Positions 1-9,114 of a stretch of 18,560 nt of DNA are shown here, one piece after another (the stretch's first letter is position 1; each line of letters starts with the position of its first letter). The notes beneath the pieces were generated by a model, which was not told where the DNA came from, searched no databases, and saw nothing but the letters and a program-made list of their open reading frames with translations. The stretch is from an uncultured Collinsella sp. (lineage in GTDB: Bacteria > Actinomycetota > Coriobacteriia > Coriobacteriales > Coriobacteriaceae). The position numbers were made by a program, and so were the translations under genes. The DNA lies in assembly GCA_937926755.1 (NCBI GenBank), contig CALBBA010000223.1, positions 1 through 18,560 of the forward strand. The letters are read 5' to 3'.

Positions 1-16
1 TCCGTACATGTACGGA
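1..16. repeat. Perfect 16-bp palindrome at the window edge
   Basis: TCCGTACATGTACGGA reads identically on both strands. It has no T-run after it, so it does not look like an intrinsic terminator. A dyad operator or the tail of an element lying to the left are both possible. It is about 190 bp upstream of rpmE, and nothing in the window identifies a binding protein. Confidence 0.5.
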
Positions 17-90
17 TGAATGTGGGAGGTGTTCGGATGAAGTCGATAATCAAGGCCAGCTCATGTCGTGCCGAAAAGACCGTGAACCTT

Positions 91-119
91 TTGTGGGACA
101 CGCGGCGCCGTGGTACCAT
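91..119 (+). promoter_or_regulatory. Candidate rpmE promoter
   Basis: A -35-like TTGTGG (91-96) is 17 bp from a -10-like TACCAT (114-119). Transcription would start near 126, just before the leader hairpins of rpmE. The spacing is ideal but both boxes are only moderate matches. Confidence 0.4.
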
Positions 120-132
120 AGCCGAGTTTGTT

Positions 133-196
133 GTCTTGGTCGGAAACCAAGACGCCTTATGCGCTGATCGGTAACCAGCGCCTGACCAATAAGGAG
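133..196 (+). promoter_or_regulatory. Structured 5' leader of rpmE, possible L31 autoregulatory leader
   Basis: Two hairpins lie directly before the ribosome binding site. GTCTTGGT (133-140) pairs with ACCAAGAC (146-153) over a 5-nt loop, and GCGCTG (161-166) pairs with CAGCGC (176-181). TTGGTC (137-142) could instead pair with GACCAA (184-189), which abuts the Shine-Dalgarno AAGGAG (191-196), so a switch that hides the ribosome site is possible. L31 leader RNAs, including a coriobacterial type, have been proposed by comparative genomics. Assignment to that class is my inference and was not checked against a covariance model. Confidence 0.5.
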
Positions 197-203
197 TCCT
201 ACC

Positions 204-629
204 ATGAAGCAGGGTATCCATCCCCAGTATGTCGAGTGCACGGTGACGTGCTCCTGCGGCAACACCTTCAAGACGCACGCTACCGTGTCCGAGATGAAGG
301 TTGAGCTTTGCAACGAGTGCCACCCGTTCTACACCGGCCAGCAGAAGTTCGTCGACACCGGTGGACGCGTCCAGCGCTTCGCCGACAAGTTCGGTGGCGC
401 CGCTGCCGCCCAGCTCAAGAAGGCCGAGGAGGCCAAGGCTGCCAAGGCTGCCAAGGCTGCTGAGGCCGAGGCCGCTCGCAAGGCCGCCGCTGAGGCTAAG
501 GCTGCCGAGAAGGCTAAGCGTGCCGCTAAGTTCGCCGAGGAGGCTGCCAAGCAGGCTGCTGAGGCTTCCGCAGAGGCTCCCGTCGAGGAGGCCGCTGCCG
601 AGGCCGAGACCACCGAGGCTGCTGAGTAA
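204..629 (+). CDS. rpmE: 50S ribosomal protein L31 (zinc-binding form) with a long C-terminal extension
   Basis: L31 is a large-subunit protein that helps bridge the two ribosomal subunits. The first ~64 residues match the family: an MKQGIHPQY start, Cys16, Cys18, Cys36 and Cys39 in the zinc-binding pattern, then HPFYTGQ and a TGGRVQRF segment. L31 is normally about 65-80 residues, but this protein has 141. The extra ~75 residues are almost only Ala, Lys and Glu with some Arg, likely one charged helix or coiled coil, ending in an acidic tail. The four cysteines mark it as the zinc-containing form rather than the Cys-free form made under zinc starvation. AAGGAG sits 7 nt before the ATG. The gene appears monocistronic, with its own leader and a strong terminator. 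Confidence 0.95.
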   Translation: MKQGIHPQYVECTVTCSCGNTFKTHATVSEMKVELCNECHPFYTGQQKFVDTGGRVQRFADKFGGAAAAQLKKAEEAKAAKAAKAAEAEAARKAAAEAKAAEKAKRAAKFAEEAAKQAAEASAEAPVEEAAAEAETTEAAE

Positions 630-666
630 ATAGCTCGCCGCGGAATCACTCGCATTCATGGCATGA

Positions 667-706
667 GGGCCGTGCATCCATTTGGGTGCGCGGCCCTTTT
701 CTTTTT
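667..706 (+). terminator. Intrinsic terminator of rpmE
   Basis: A 13-bp stem (667-679 with 684-696, two G-U pairs) closes a 4-nt ATTT loop and is followed by TTTTCTTTTT. The inner part, GCATCC-NTTT-GGGTGC, recurs in the hairpin at 5053-5081. Confidence 0.9.
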
Positions 707-709
707 ATT

Positions 710-772
710 GGTGCAAGCCAACCTGTCCCCATTGCACCAGATTGGTGCGAAGGGGACAGGTTAGTTTGCACC
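710..772. repeat. Nested inverted repeat carrying ACCTGTCCCC / GGGGACAGGT
   Basis: The outer arms of 21 bp (710-730 and 752-772) match except for one G-U and one mismatch. Inside, GCACC (734-738) pairs with GGTGC (744-748). The GGGGACAGGT core is shared in spirit with the loop of the ~51-bp repeat family and with the element at 12292-12326. The first copy of that family begins 18 bp downstream. Whether this is a mobile REP-like unit is inference. Confidence 0.7.
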
Positions 773-790
773 AAATGACAGAGAGGCGGC

Positions 791-841
791 GTTTGCCCAG
801 ATAAAACCTGCCAAAATAAACCTGTCCCTTTTTGGCAGGTT
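791..841 (+). repeat. Intergenic hairpin repeat, copy A
   Basis: The unit starts GTTTGCCCAGATA and contains a perfect hairpin: AACCTGCCAAAA (805-816), a 13-nt loop holding ACCTGTCCC, and TTTTGGCAGGTT (830-841). Four further copies occur in this window. Copy A lies between the rpmE terminator and the secA promoter region. Confidence 0.85.
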
Positions 842-903
842 GGTCGTAGTTATTACGTGGCGGTCGAGGTCGACCGTATAGGCCGCGCCTTGTTTGGCTA
901 AAG

Positions 904-909
904 TACAAT
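904..909 (+). promoter_or_regulatory. Candidate secA -10 box
   Basis: TACAAT lies 62 bp before the chosen secA start. The same hexamer is found ahead of glmS (12409-12414) and, on the minus strand, ahead of the LacI gene (12212-12217). No convincing -35 box is seen at the expected distance, so this is tentative. Confidence 0.35.
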
Positions 910-970
910 CATCTGTGTTTAACTCGCCCGCAGCTGCACGGCGTGGGCGATGGCCAAAAAGGAAAACCAC

Positions 971-3777
<2,807 letters not shown>

Positions 3778-3778
<1 letters not shown>

Positions 3779-4926
3779 TGGCCGAGGCTTTAGAGGTAAC
3801 GCCCGCCGAGCTGGACGCGTTTGCGGACCGGCTCGGCGAGGTCGAGTCGTATCTTCATTTGGACGACAAGCGCACGCGTGTGACCGAGCTCGAGGCCAAA
3901 AGCGTGGCCCCCGGCTTTTGGGATGACGCCGACGCCGCTCGCGCCACCATGGAGGAGATCGCTCGAGCCAAGGAAGATATCGCTGCCGTGGATACCGCGC
4001 GCGGCGAGCTGTCTGACGCCCGCGCGGCGCTGGAGCTTGCCGAGGAGATGGGCGACGACCCCGATGCCGCCGCATTACGCGAGGAGGCTTCCGCTACGGC
4101 AGAACGCCTGGCCCGCGCTATCGACGAGCTCGAGCTTTCGAGCTGGTTTACCGGTGAGTTCGATCACGGCGACGCGATTGTGACCATCAAGCCCGGACAG
4201 GGTGGTCTGGAGGCCCAGGACTGGACCTTCATGCTCTTTAAGATGTACATGAAGTACTGCCAGCGCCGCGGTTGGAAGGTCACCATCAACGATTGTCCCG
4301 CGGCCGAGGTCATCGGCATCGACCGTGCGACCTTTACCGTCGAGGGCAAGGACGCGTTTGGCATGCTGCGCGCCGAGGCCGGCGTCCACCGCTTGGTTCG
4401 CATTAGCCCCACCGACGACAAGAAGCGCCGCCAGACCACGTTTGCCGGCGTCGAGGTCATTCCGGTGCTGCCCAACGATATCGACATCGAGATCAGTCCC
4501 GACGATATCCGCGTGGACGTGTACCACGCGAGCGGCCCGGGCGGCCAGGGCGTCAACACCACCGACTCCGCCGTACGCGTGACGCATTTTCCCAGTGGCA
4601 TCGTGGTCACGTGCCAAAACGAGCGCAGCCAGATTCAGAACAAGGCCGCGTGCATGCAGATTCTCAAGGCCCGTCTGTACGAGATCGAGCTCGAGAAGCG
4701 CGCCGAGGCGCTCGACGAGATTCGTGGACCCAAGACCACGATCGGTTTTGGTAACCAGATTCGCAGCTACGTGCTCTACCCGTACCAGATGGTCAAGGAC
4801 CTACGCACGGGCGTGGAGACCAGTAATGTCGAGGCCGTTCTTGACGATGGCGACCTGGACCCGTTTGTTATTGGCTACCATCGCTGGGCCACCGGCAACG
4901 CTGACGCGGAGACCCCATCTGCATAA
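3778..4926 (+). CDS. prfB: Peptide chain release factor 2 (RF2), no programmed frameshift
   Basis: RF2 recognises UGA and UAA stop codons and triggers release of the finished peptide. The 382-residue frame has the N-terminal coiled region, a central GLEAQDW segment, and the GGQ catalytic motif at 255-257 in GPGGQGVNTTDSAVRVTH. It also has the QNERSQIQNK stretch and a C-terminal VKDLRTG segment, all typical of RF2. Two points stand out. The coding frame is continuous through the region where many bacteria have a CTTTGAC frameshift site (here Tyr25-Leu-His-Leu-Asp29), so that autoregulation is absent. The stop-codon recognition tripeptide, usually SPF in RF2, reads SPT (210-212) and is followed by DDKKRRQTTF. 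The gene starts inside the secA stop codon, so the two are probably cotranscribed. Confidence 0.93.
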
Positions 4927-4953
4927 ACCGCCCGGTTTATGTGGAAATGGATT

Positions 4954-4978
4954 AAAACCCTCCGAGCAGGGTGGTTTT
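4954..4978 (+). terminator. Terminator-like hairpin after prfB, copy 1
   Basis: ACCCT (4957-4961) pairs with AGGGT (4968-4972) and the hairpin is flanked by AAA and GGTTTT, allowing a longer imperfect stem. A CATAAACCG/CGGTTTATG dyad (4922-4941) lies just before it. A near-identical unit follows at 4990-5013, giving tandem termination signals for the secA-prfB operon. Confidence 0.55.
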
Positions 4979-4989
4979 GTATCCAAAGC

Positions 4990-5013
4990 AAACCCTGCGC
5001 AGGGGTGGTTTTT
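4990..5013 (+). terminator. Terminator-like hairpin after prfB, copy 2
   Basis: CCCT-GCGC-AGGG forms a compact hairpin inside AAACCCTGCGCAGGGGTGGT and is followed by TTTTT. It repeats the arrangement of the hairpin at 4954-4978. Confidence 0.55.
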
Positions 5014-5052
5014 GTCCGGCGAATCGGTAGAATCGAATACAAGAAGAAGTTC

Positions 5053-5081
5053 AAAGCGCATCCGTTTGGGTGCGCTTTTTT
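5053..5081 (+). terminator. Intrinsic terminator just before the YitT-family start, possible attenuator
   Basis: An 11-bp stem (5053-5063 with 5068-5078, one G-U) has a GTTT loop and leads into an unbroken T-run ending at 5081. The ribosome site GGGAGG (5084-5089) of the next gene begins 2 nt later. If the promoter lies near 5012-5040 (TTGTCC, 17 bp, GAATAC) the hairpin is in the leader and could attenuate. If transcription starts further downstream it simply ends the upstream operon. Confidence 0.7.
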
Positions 5082-5093
5082 GAGGGAGGCAGC

Positions 5094-5984
5094 ATGGCAT
5101 ATCGTCTGGACATCAAGCGCATTCTTTCGATGAACTTCTTTCACGATCTGCCCCAGATCATGTTGGGGTGTGCCTTGGCCGCCATCGCGACCGACCTGTT
5201 TTTGATTCCCAACGGCCTTGCTGCCGGTGGCGTTACGGGCCTTGCCACCATTATCCAGGCGGTCGGTGCATCGCGCGGCCTATCGCTTCCCGTTGGTATT
5301 CAGACGATCGTGATGAACGCCTTGCTGTTGCTGGTCGTTATGCGCGAGGGCGGCATGTTCTACGTGGTGCAGACCGCGACGGGCTTTGTGCTGCTGGGCT
5401 TCTTTACCGATCTGTTCGCCCCGTTTGTAGCACCTCTGGCACATGCAGACCTGATGCTCCCTGCCATGTGGGGCGGCATTATTACAGGCATCGGTTACGG
5501 CATGGTGCTGCGCGCCGGCGCCAACACCGGCGGCTCGGACACGATTGGCCAAATCATCTCGCGTAATACCTCGCTGCCCGTGGGCTCGACCGTCATGGCG
5601 ATCGATGTTGCCGTATGCGCGCTGTCGGCTCCGGTCTTTTCAATCGAAAATGCACTATATGCAGGCCTTTCGATGGTCATTAGCGGCTACGTGATCGATG
5701 CCGTGGTCGATGGTGGCAACAAACGCCGTATGGTACTCATCATCTCGGACAAGTTCCCTGATATCGCCGCCGATATCATGTATGGCCTGGGTCGTGGTTG
5801 TACCAAGTTTAAGGCGACTGGCATGTATTCGGGTGCCGAGAAGCCGGTGATTATGGTCATCGTGAGCCGTCGAGAGCTCAATACCCTCAAGACGATCGTG
5901 CGTGAGCGCGATCCTCACGCCATTGTGACGGTCGCTGACGTTACGGAAGCCTTCGGCGAGGGATTCAAGGACATTAGCGCGTAG
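5094..5984 (+). CDS. YitT-family membrane protein (YitT_membrane plus DUF2179)
   Basis: This 296-residue integral membrane protein has about five to six hydrophobic segments in the first ~200 residues, for example near 22-42, 70-86, 91-112 and 121-142. A soluble C-terminal domain contains ISDKFPDIAADIMYGLGRGC and TGMYSGAEKPVIMVIVSRRE. That architecture is the YitT/YpjC-type family, common in Firmicutes and Actinobacteria. The biochemical role is not established, so no function is claimed. Translation could be extended to a GTG at 5070, but that lies inside the terminator hairpin. ATG 5094 follows GGGAGG with 5 nt spacing and is preferred. No convincing terminator is visible after the stop. 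Confidence 0.85.
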   Translation: MAYRLDIKRILSMNFFHDLPQIMLGCALAAIATDLFLIPNGLAAGGVTGLATIIQAVGASRGLSLPVGIQTIVMNALLLLVVMREGGMFYVVQTATGFVLLGFFTDLFAPFVAPLAHADLMLPAMWGGIITGIGYGMVLRAGANTGGSDTIGQIISRNTSLPVGSTVMAIDVAVCALSAPVFSIENALYAGLSMVISGYVIDAVVDGGNKRRMVLIISDKFPDIAADIMYGLGRGCTKFKATGMYSGAEKPVIMVIVSRRELNTLKTIVRERDPHAIVTVADVTEAFGEGFKDISA

Positions 5985-6191
5985 GGGCGACCGCGTTCCA
6001 TCCAAAAGACGTTCACATTGATAAACCGTTTCATCAGCGGTTCTGCCTGCTAAATTGTTCAAATAATGATAAAAACTCTGGTAAAGCCATCAGTTTCCAG
6101 CATAATGAATGACGTACGTGCATTGCGGCTGTGTTGGGATTACCTTCGGTGCCGTGCGCATTTTGTCTAATGAGGATGAAAGGAAGGCACA

Positions 6192-7022
6192 ATGAGCGAC
6201 GAAGAGCTCAAAAAGGTTGCCAACGAGGTAAGGAAGGGCATCGTCACCGGCGTGCACGCTGCCAAGTCCGGCCATCCGGGCGGTTCGCTCGGCGCTGCCG
6301 ACATCATGACCTATCTGTACTTTGAGGAAATGAACGTCGACCCGGCCGATCCCCGCAAGGCCGACCGCGATCGCTTTGTGCTTTCCAAGGGCCACTGTGC
6401 ACCTGGTCTGTACGCTGTGCTCGCCGAGCGTGGGTTCTTCCCCAAGGAGGATCTTGAGACGCTGCGCCACATCGGCAGCCACCTGCAGGGCCATCCCAAC
6501 ATGAACGACACCCCGGGCATCGATATGTCCACCGGATCGCTCGGTCAGGGTATCTCCGCCGCGGTTGGAATGGCACTCGCCGCAAAGCACTGGGGTGACA
6601 GCTACCGCGTCTACACGTTGCTGGGCGACGGCGAGTGCGAGGAGGGCCAGGTGTGGGAGGCGGCCATGTTCGCCGGCAACCATGCGCTCGACAATCTTGT
6701 TGCCGTCGTCGACCACAACGGCTTGCAGATTGACGGCACGATCGATGAGGTCAACTCGGCCATGCCGCTCGCTGACAAGTTCCGCGCCTTTAAGTGGCAT
6801 GTGATCGAGCTAGCCGATGGCAACGACATGACACAGATTGAGGCGGCTTTCGCCGAGGCTCGTGAGGTGACCGGCGTGCCCGTCGCTATCATCGCCGAGA
6901 CGGTGAAGGGCAAAGGCGTCTCCTTTATGGAGAACCAGGTTGGCTGGCATGGCAAGGCGCCCAACGATGAACAGTTTGAGCAGGCCATGGCCGAGCTTGC
7001 GGCAGCAGGAGAGGAGCTCTAA
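6192..7022 (+). CDS. Transketolase, N-terminal (thiamine diphosphate-binding) subunit
   Basis: Transketolase moves two-carbon ketol units between sugar phosphates in the non-oxidative pentose phosphate pathway. Here the enzyme is split in two. This 276-residue half carries the SGHPGGSLG segment, the LSKGHCAPGLY segment, the STGSLGQGISAAVGMAL stretch, and the diphosphate/Mg motif GDG (145-147) ending at Asn176. It corresponds to the PP domain of the full enzyme. AAAGGAAGG (6179-6187) precedes the ATG. The stop overlaps the start of the second half (TAATG), favouring equal synthesis of both subunits. Split transketolases are common in anaerobes and archaea, so this is not a broken gene. Confidence 0.93.
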   Translation: MSDEELKKVANEVRKGIVTGVHAAKSGHPGGSLGAADIMTYLYFEEMNVDPADPRKADRDRFVLSKGHCAPGLYAVLAERGFFPKEDLETLRHIGSHLQGHPNMNDTPGIDMSTGSLGQGISAAVGMALAAKHWGDSYRVYTLLGDGECEEGQVWEAAMFAGNHALDNLVAVVDHNGLQIDGTIDEVNSAMPLADKFRAFKWHVIELADGNDMTQIEAAFAEAREVTGVPVAIIAETVKGKGVSFMENQVGWHGKAPNDEQFEQAMAELAAAGEEL

Positions 7023-7960
7023 TGGCAGAGGTCAAAAAAGTCGCCACGCGCGTAAGCTACGGCGAGGCGCTCGTCGAGCTGGGCAATGAGCACGATGACT
7101 TTGTAGTGCTCGATGCCGACCTGGCTGCCGCTACGCAGACGGGTAAGTTTAAGGCTGCGCACCCTGAGCGCTTCTACGATGCCGGCATTGCCGAGAGCAA
7201 CTTGATGGGGCTCGCCGCCGGCATTGCGACCACGGGCCACGTCGCCTTTGCGAGCACCTTTGCCATGTTCGCCGCCGGCCGCGCGTACGAACAAGTGCGT
7301 AATTCCATTGGCTATCCGCACCTCAACGTCAAAATCGGTGCCACGCATGCGGGTATCTCGGTCGGTGAAGACGGCGCCACGCATCAGTGCTGCGAGGACA
7401 TCGCGCTCATGCGCACGATCCCGGGTATGACGGTAATCGTTCCCGCCGATGACATCGAGGCTCGCGCTTGCGTGCGCGCCGCCTATGAGTTTGAGGGACC
7501 GGTCTACATGCGCTTCGGACGCCTGGCAACGCCGGTCATTAACGATCACGAGGACTATGAGTTCAAGATTGGTCGCGGCGTGGTCGTGCGCGAGGGGTCC
7601 GATGTGACCATCATCGCTTGTGGCCTTATGGTCGCCGAGGCGCTTGAGGCTGCCGAGGCGCTCGCTGCCGATGGTATCGATGCCGAGGTCATCAATATGC
7701 ACACGATCAAGCCGCTTGATGAGCGCCTGGTGGTTGCCAGCGCCAAGAAGACCGGTCGTGTGGTCACTGCCGAGGAGCATTCGATTGTCGGTGGTCTTGG
7801 CGAGGCCGTGGCCTCGGTGCTCGCGGAGCAGCATCCGGCGCCGATGCGTCGCGTCGGCGTGCGCGATGTGTATGGCGAGTCCGGCCCTGCGGTCGATTTG
7901 CTGCACAAGTACGGTTTGGACGCCGACGGCATCGAAGCTGCGGTCAGGTCCGTGTTGTAA
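7022..7960 (+). CDS. Transketolase, C-terminal (pyrimidine-binding) subunit
   Basis: This 312-residue partner holds the Pyr domain and the C-terminal transketolase domain. The FYDAGIAESNLMG stretch contains the expected catalytic glutamate (Glu58) that activates thiamine diphosphate. HAGISVGEDGATHQCCEDIA, GPVYMRFGR and the HTIKPLDE region follow as in other C-half subunits. It would form the active enzyme with the product of the preceding, overlapping gene. A homologous arrangement, 1-deoxy-xylulose-5-phosphate synthase, is excluded because that enzyme is a single longer chain. The next gene, a PTS EIIA, begins 11 bp after the stop and is probably in the same transcript. Confidence 0.93.
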   Translation: MAEVKKVATRVSYGEALVELGNEHDDFVVLDADLAAATQTGKFKAAHPERFYDAGIAESNLMGLAAGIATTGHVAFASTFAMFAAGRAYEQVRNSIGYPHLNVKIGATHAGISVGEDGATHQCCEDIALMRTIPGMTVIVPADDIEARACVRAAYEFEGPVYMRFGRLATPVINDHEDYEFKIGRGVVVREGSDVTIIACGLMVAEALEAAEALAADGIDAEVINMHTIKPLDERLVVASAKKTGRVVTAEEHSIVGGLGEAVASVLAEQHPAPMRRVGVRDVYGESGPAVDLLHKYGLDADGIEAAVRSVL

Positions 7961-7971
7961 GGAAGGTTTCC

Positions 7972-8424
7972 ATGGGATTTGTATCTGCCAACCAAGTGAC
8001 AATCGGGTATACCGCCGCCTCGCGCGAGGACGCCCTACATTATTTGTCCGAGCAGGCCATCGAGCTCGGCTTTGCCGATGACGCATCTGCCGTAGAGGCC
8101 GCCTTCATTGCTCGCGAGAACGAGGCCGAGACCGGCCTTGTCGCCGGTTTTGCCGTTCCGCATGCCAAAAGCGACGCGATCCACACGCCGGGCGTTGCCG
8201 TGCTTAAACTGACCGAGCCCGTTGAATGGCCGAGCTTCGATGGGGTGCCCGTCGATGTTGCGCTCGCGCTGTACGTGCCCGCCGGCGAGGCCGGAACTAC
8301 GCACCTGCGTCTGCTCTCCAAGGCTGCCGTGATGCTGATGGACGCCGGCTTCCGTGACAAGGTGCGCGCGAGCACCGATCCCGTTGAGATTGCGGAGCTC
8401 ATCAATAGCGGACTCGAAGACTAG
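7972..8424 (+). CDS. PTS sugar transporter subunit IIA (fructose/mannitol type), without its IIB and IIC partners
   Basis: EIIA relays phosphate from HPr to the sugar-specific EIIB of a phosphotransferase permease. The 150-residue protein is a single EIIA-type-2 domain. It has the GFAVPHAKSD segment with the likely phosphorylated His64, and downstream VEWPSFDGVPVDVALALYVP and HLRLLSKAAVMLMD as in the family. AAGGAAGG lies before the ATG. No EIIB or EIIC gene is present in this window, so it either serves a permease encoded elsewhere or acts as a regulatory phosphocarrier. Its place directly behind both transketolase halves suggests a link to pentose or pentitol use, which is inference. Confidence 0.9.
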   Translation: MGFVSANQVTIGYTAASREDALHYLSEQAIELGFADDASAVEAAFIARENEAETGLVAGFAVPHAKSDAIHTPGVAVLKLTEPVEWPSFDGVPVDVALALYVPAGEAGTTHLRLLSKAAVMLMDAGFRDKVRASTDPVEIAELINSGLED

Positions 8425-8467
8425 AACGGTCATCCCGTTCAATCAATTGATCCTTCTCCAAGGAAAA

Positions 8468-8498
8468 GGGCCGCGACGCCGTATGGGTGTCACGGCCC
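8468..8498 (+). terminator. Probable terminator of the transketolase-EIIA operon
   Basis: GGGCCG (8468-8473) pairs with CGGCCC (8493-8498), and GAC/GTC extends the stem with one mismatch. The following TATTTGCGTTT is only a weak T-run. Repeat copy B starts 7 bp later. Confidence 0.6.
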
Positions 8499-8505
8499 TA
8501 TTTGC

Positions 8506-8556
8506 GTTTCCCCAGATAAAACCTGCCAAAATAAACCTGTCGCTTTTTGGCAGGCT
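8506..8556 (+). repeat. Intergenic hairpin repeat, copy B
   Basis: This is the same unit as 791-841, starting GTTTCCCCAGATA. The left arm is AACCTGCCAAAA (8520-8531) and the right arm TTTTGGCAGGCT (8545-8556), with one arm mismatch and a CCC to CGC change in the loop. Confidence 0.85.
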
Positions 8557-8645
8557 AATCGTGAGTTATTTCACCGCAACTTAGGGCACGGTTAGGAAGT
8601 GTGCACCTTAAAGAGTGGAGCCCTTGATTAGTGAGATTGCGCTCG

Positions 8646-8817
8646 TCTCTCTAAATGTCTCTCTAAAGAGAAAGCTAGTTAAAGAGATAACATTGGGCAA
8701 TCTAACAGTGAATTCGATACATCTCTCTAAATGTCTCTCTAAAACAAGGCGCTTATCTCTCTAAAGTTAGAGAGATATACGAAACGTTAGAGAGATAAAT
8801 CTATTGTTTTAGAGAGA
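8646..8817. repeat. Array of TCTCTCTAAA motifs in both orientations
   Basis: TCTCTCTAAA occurs at 8646, 8658, 8722, 8734 and 8756. The reverse form TTAGAGAGA occurs at 8767, 8787 and 8809. The pairs 8646/8658 and 8722/8734 form an exact 22-bp direct repeat with a 12-bp period. TATCTCTCTAA (8754-8764) and TTAGAGAGATA (8767-8777) make a perfect 11-bp dyad with a 2-bp spacer. The reverse copies are spaced about 20-22 bp apart. The stretch is more A/T-rich than its surroundings. It could be an operator or iteron cluster, or the repetitive linker of a decayed coding sequence. Confidence 0.75.
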
Positions 8818-8993
8818 CGGAATGCCAAAATTCGTCCGCCAGCTACCATCTGCCAAAAATGGCGGATAAAGGACTCATCGAAGTAATGGGTTCGTCGACG
8901 AGCCGCAACCGCCGCCATCGGGAGAAGGAGAAGCACCAGAGGCAGGGCGCGGCCGATGGGCAGCCCCGCCCCCGCCGCTATCGGAAGAAGTAG
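8712..8993 (+). pseudogene. Possible 3' remnant of a winged-helix (COG2865/AlbA-type) regulator gene
   Basis: In one frame, open from 8712 except for a TAA at 8796-8798, the translation reads ISLNVSLKQGAYLSK. After the stop it reads SSASYHLPKMADKGLIEVMG, then SSTSRNRRHR and a basic tail ending at TAG 8991-8993. The SASYHL...DKGLIEVMGS part resembles the recognition helix and wing of a winged-helix domain. A frame-shifted VSLNVSLK lies further left at 8645-8668. ATP-binding regulators of the COG2865 type often have short repeats before a C-terminal winged helix, which would explain both parts. There is no start codon with a ribosome site and no conserved upstream domain. The call rests on pattern recognition and could be chance. 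Confidence 0.3.
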
Positions 8994-9002
8994 ATGCAGC
9001 CG

Positions 9003-9053
9003 AGTCGCCCCTCTTGTGTCTCTCGAAGTGAGATGGGTGCTAGGGGGGCGACT
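9003..9053. repeat. Inverted repeat preceding repeat copy C
   Basis: AGTCGCCCC (9003-9011) is matched by GGGGCGACT (9045-9053) across a 33-nt loop. No T-run follows. Copy C begins about 12 bp downstream. It could be a weak terminator for whatever once ended at 8993. Confidence 0.5.
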
Positions 9054-9064
9054 GCCTCGCGATA

Positions 9065-9113
9065 TTTCCCCAGATAAAACCTGCCAAAATAAACCTGTCC
9101 CTTATTGCCAGGT
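9065..9113 (+). repeat. Intergenic hairpin repeat, copy C (degenerate)
   Basis: The unit starts TTTCCCCAGATA with an intact left arm AACCTGCCAAAA (9078-9089) and loop ACCTGTCCC. The right arm has decayed to TTATTGCCAGGT, so the hairpin is weakened. Confidence 0.8.
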
Positions 9114-9114
9114 C

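Noticed and set aside
37..174. A 45-codon open frame with GGGAGG 7 nt before its ATG
   Set aside because: It runs through the candidate rpmE promoter and the first leader hairpin, and its translation shows no recognisable feature. A small leader peptide cannot be fully excluded.
5070..5093. GTG start for the YitT-family protein
   Set aside because: It lies within the terminator stem. ATG 5094 has GGGAGG at proper spacing.
8646..8817. CRISPR array
   Set aside because: The repeated unit is about 10-12 bp, occurs in both orientations with irregular spacing, and no cas gene is present.
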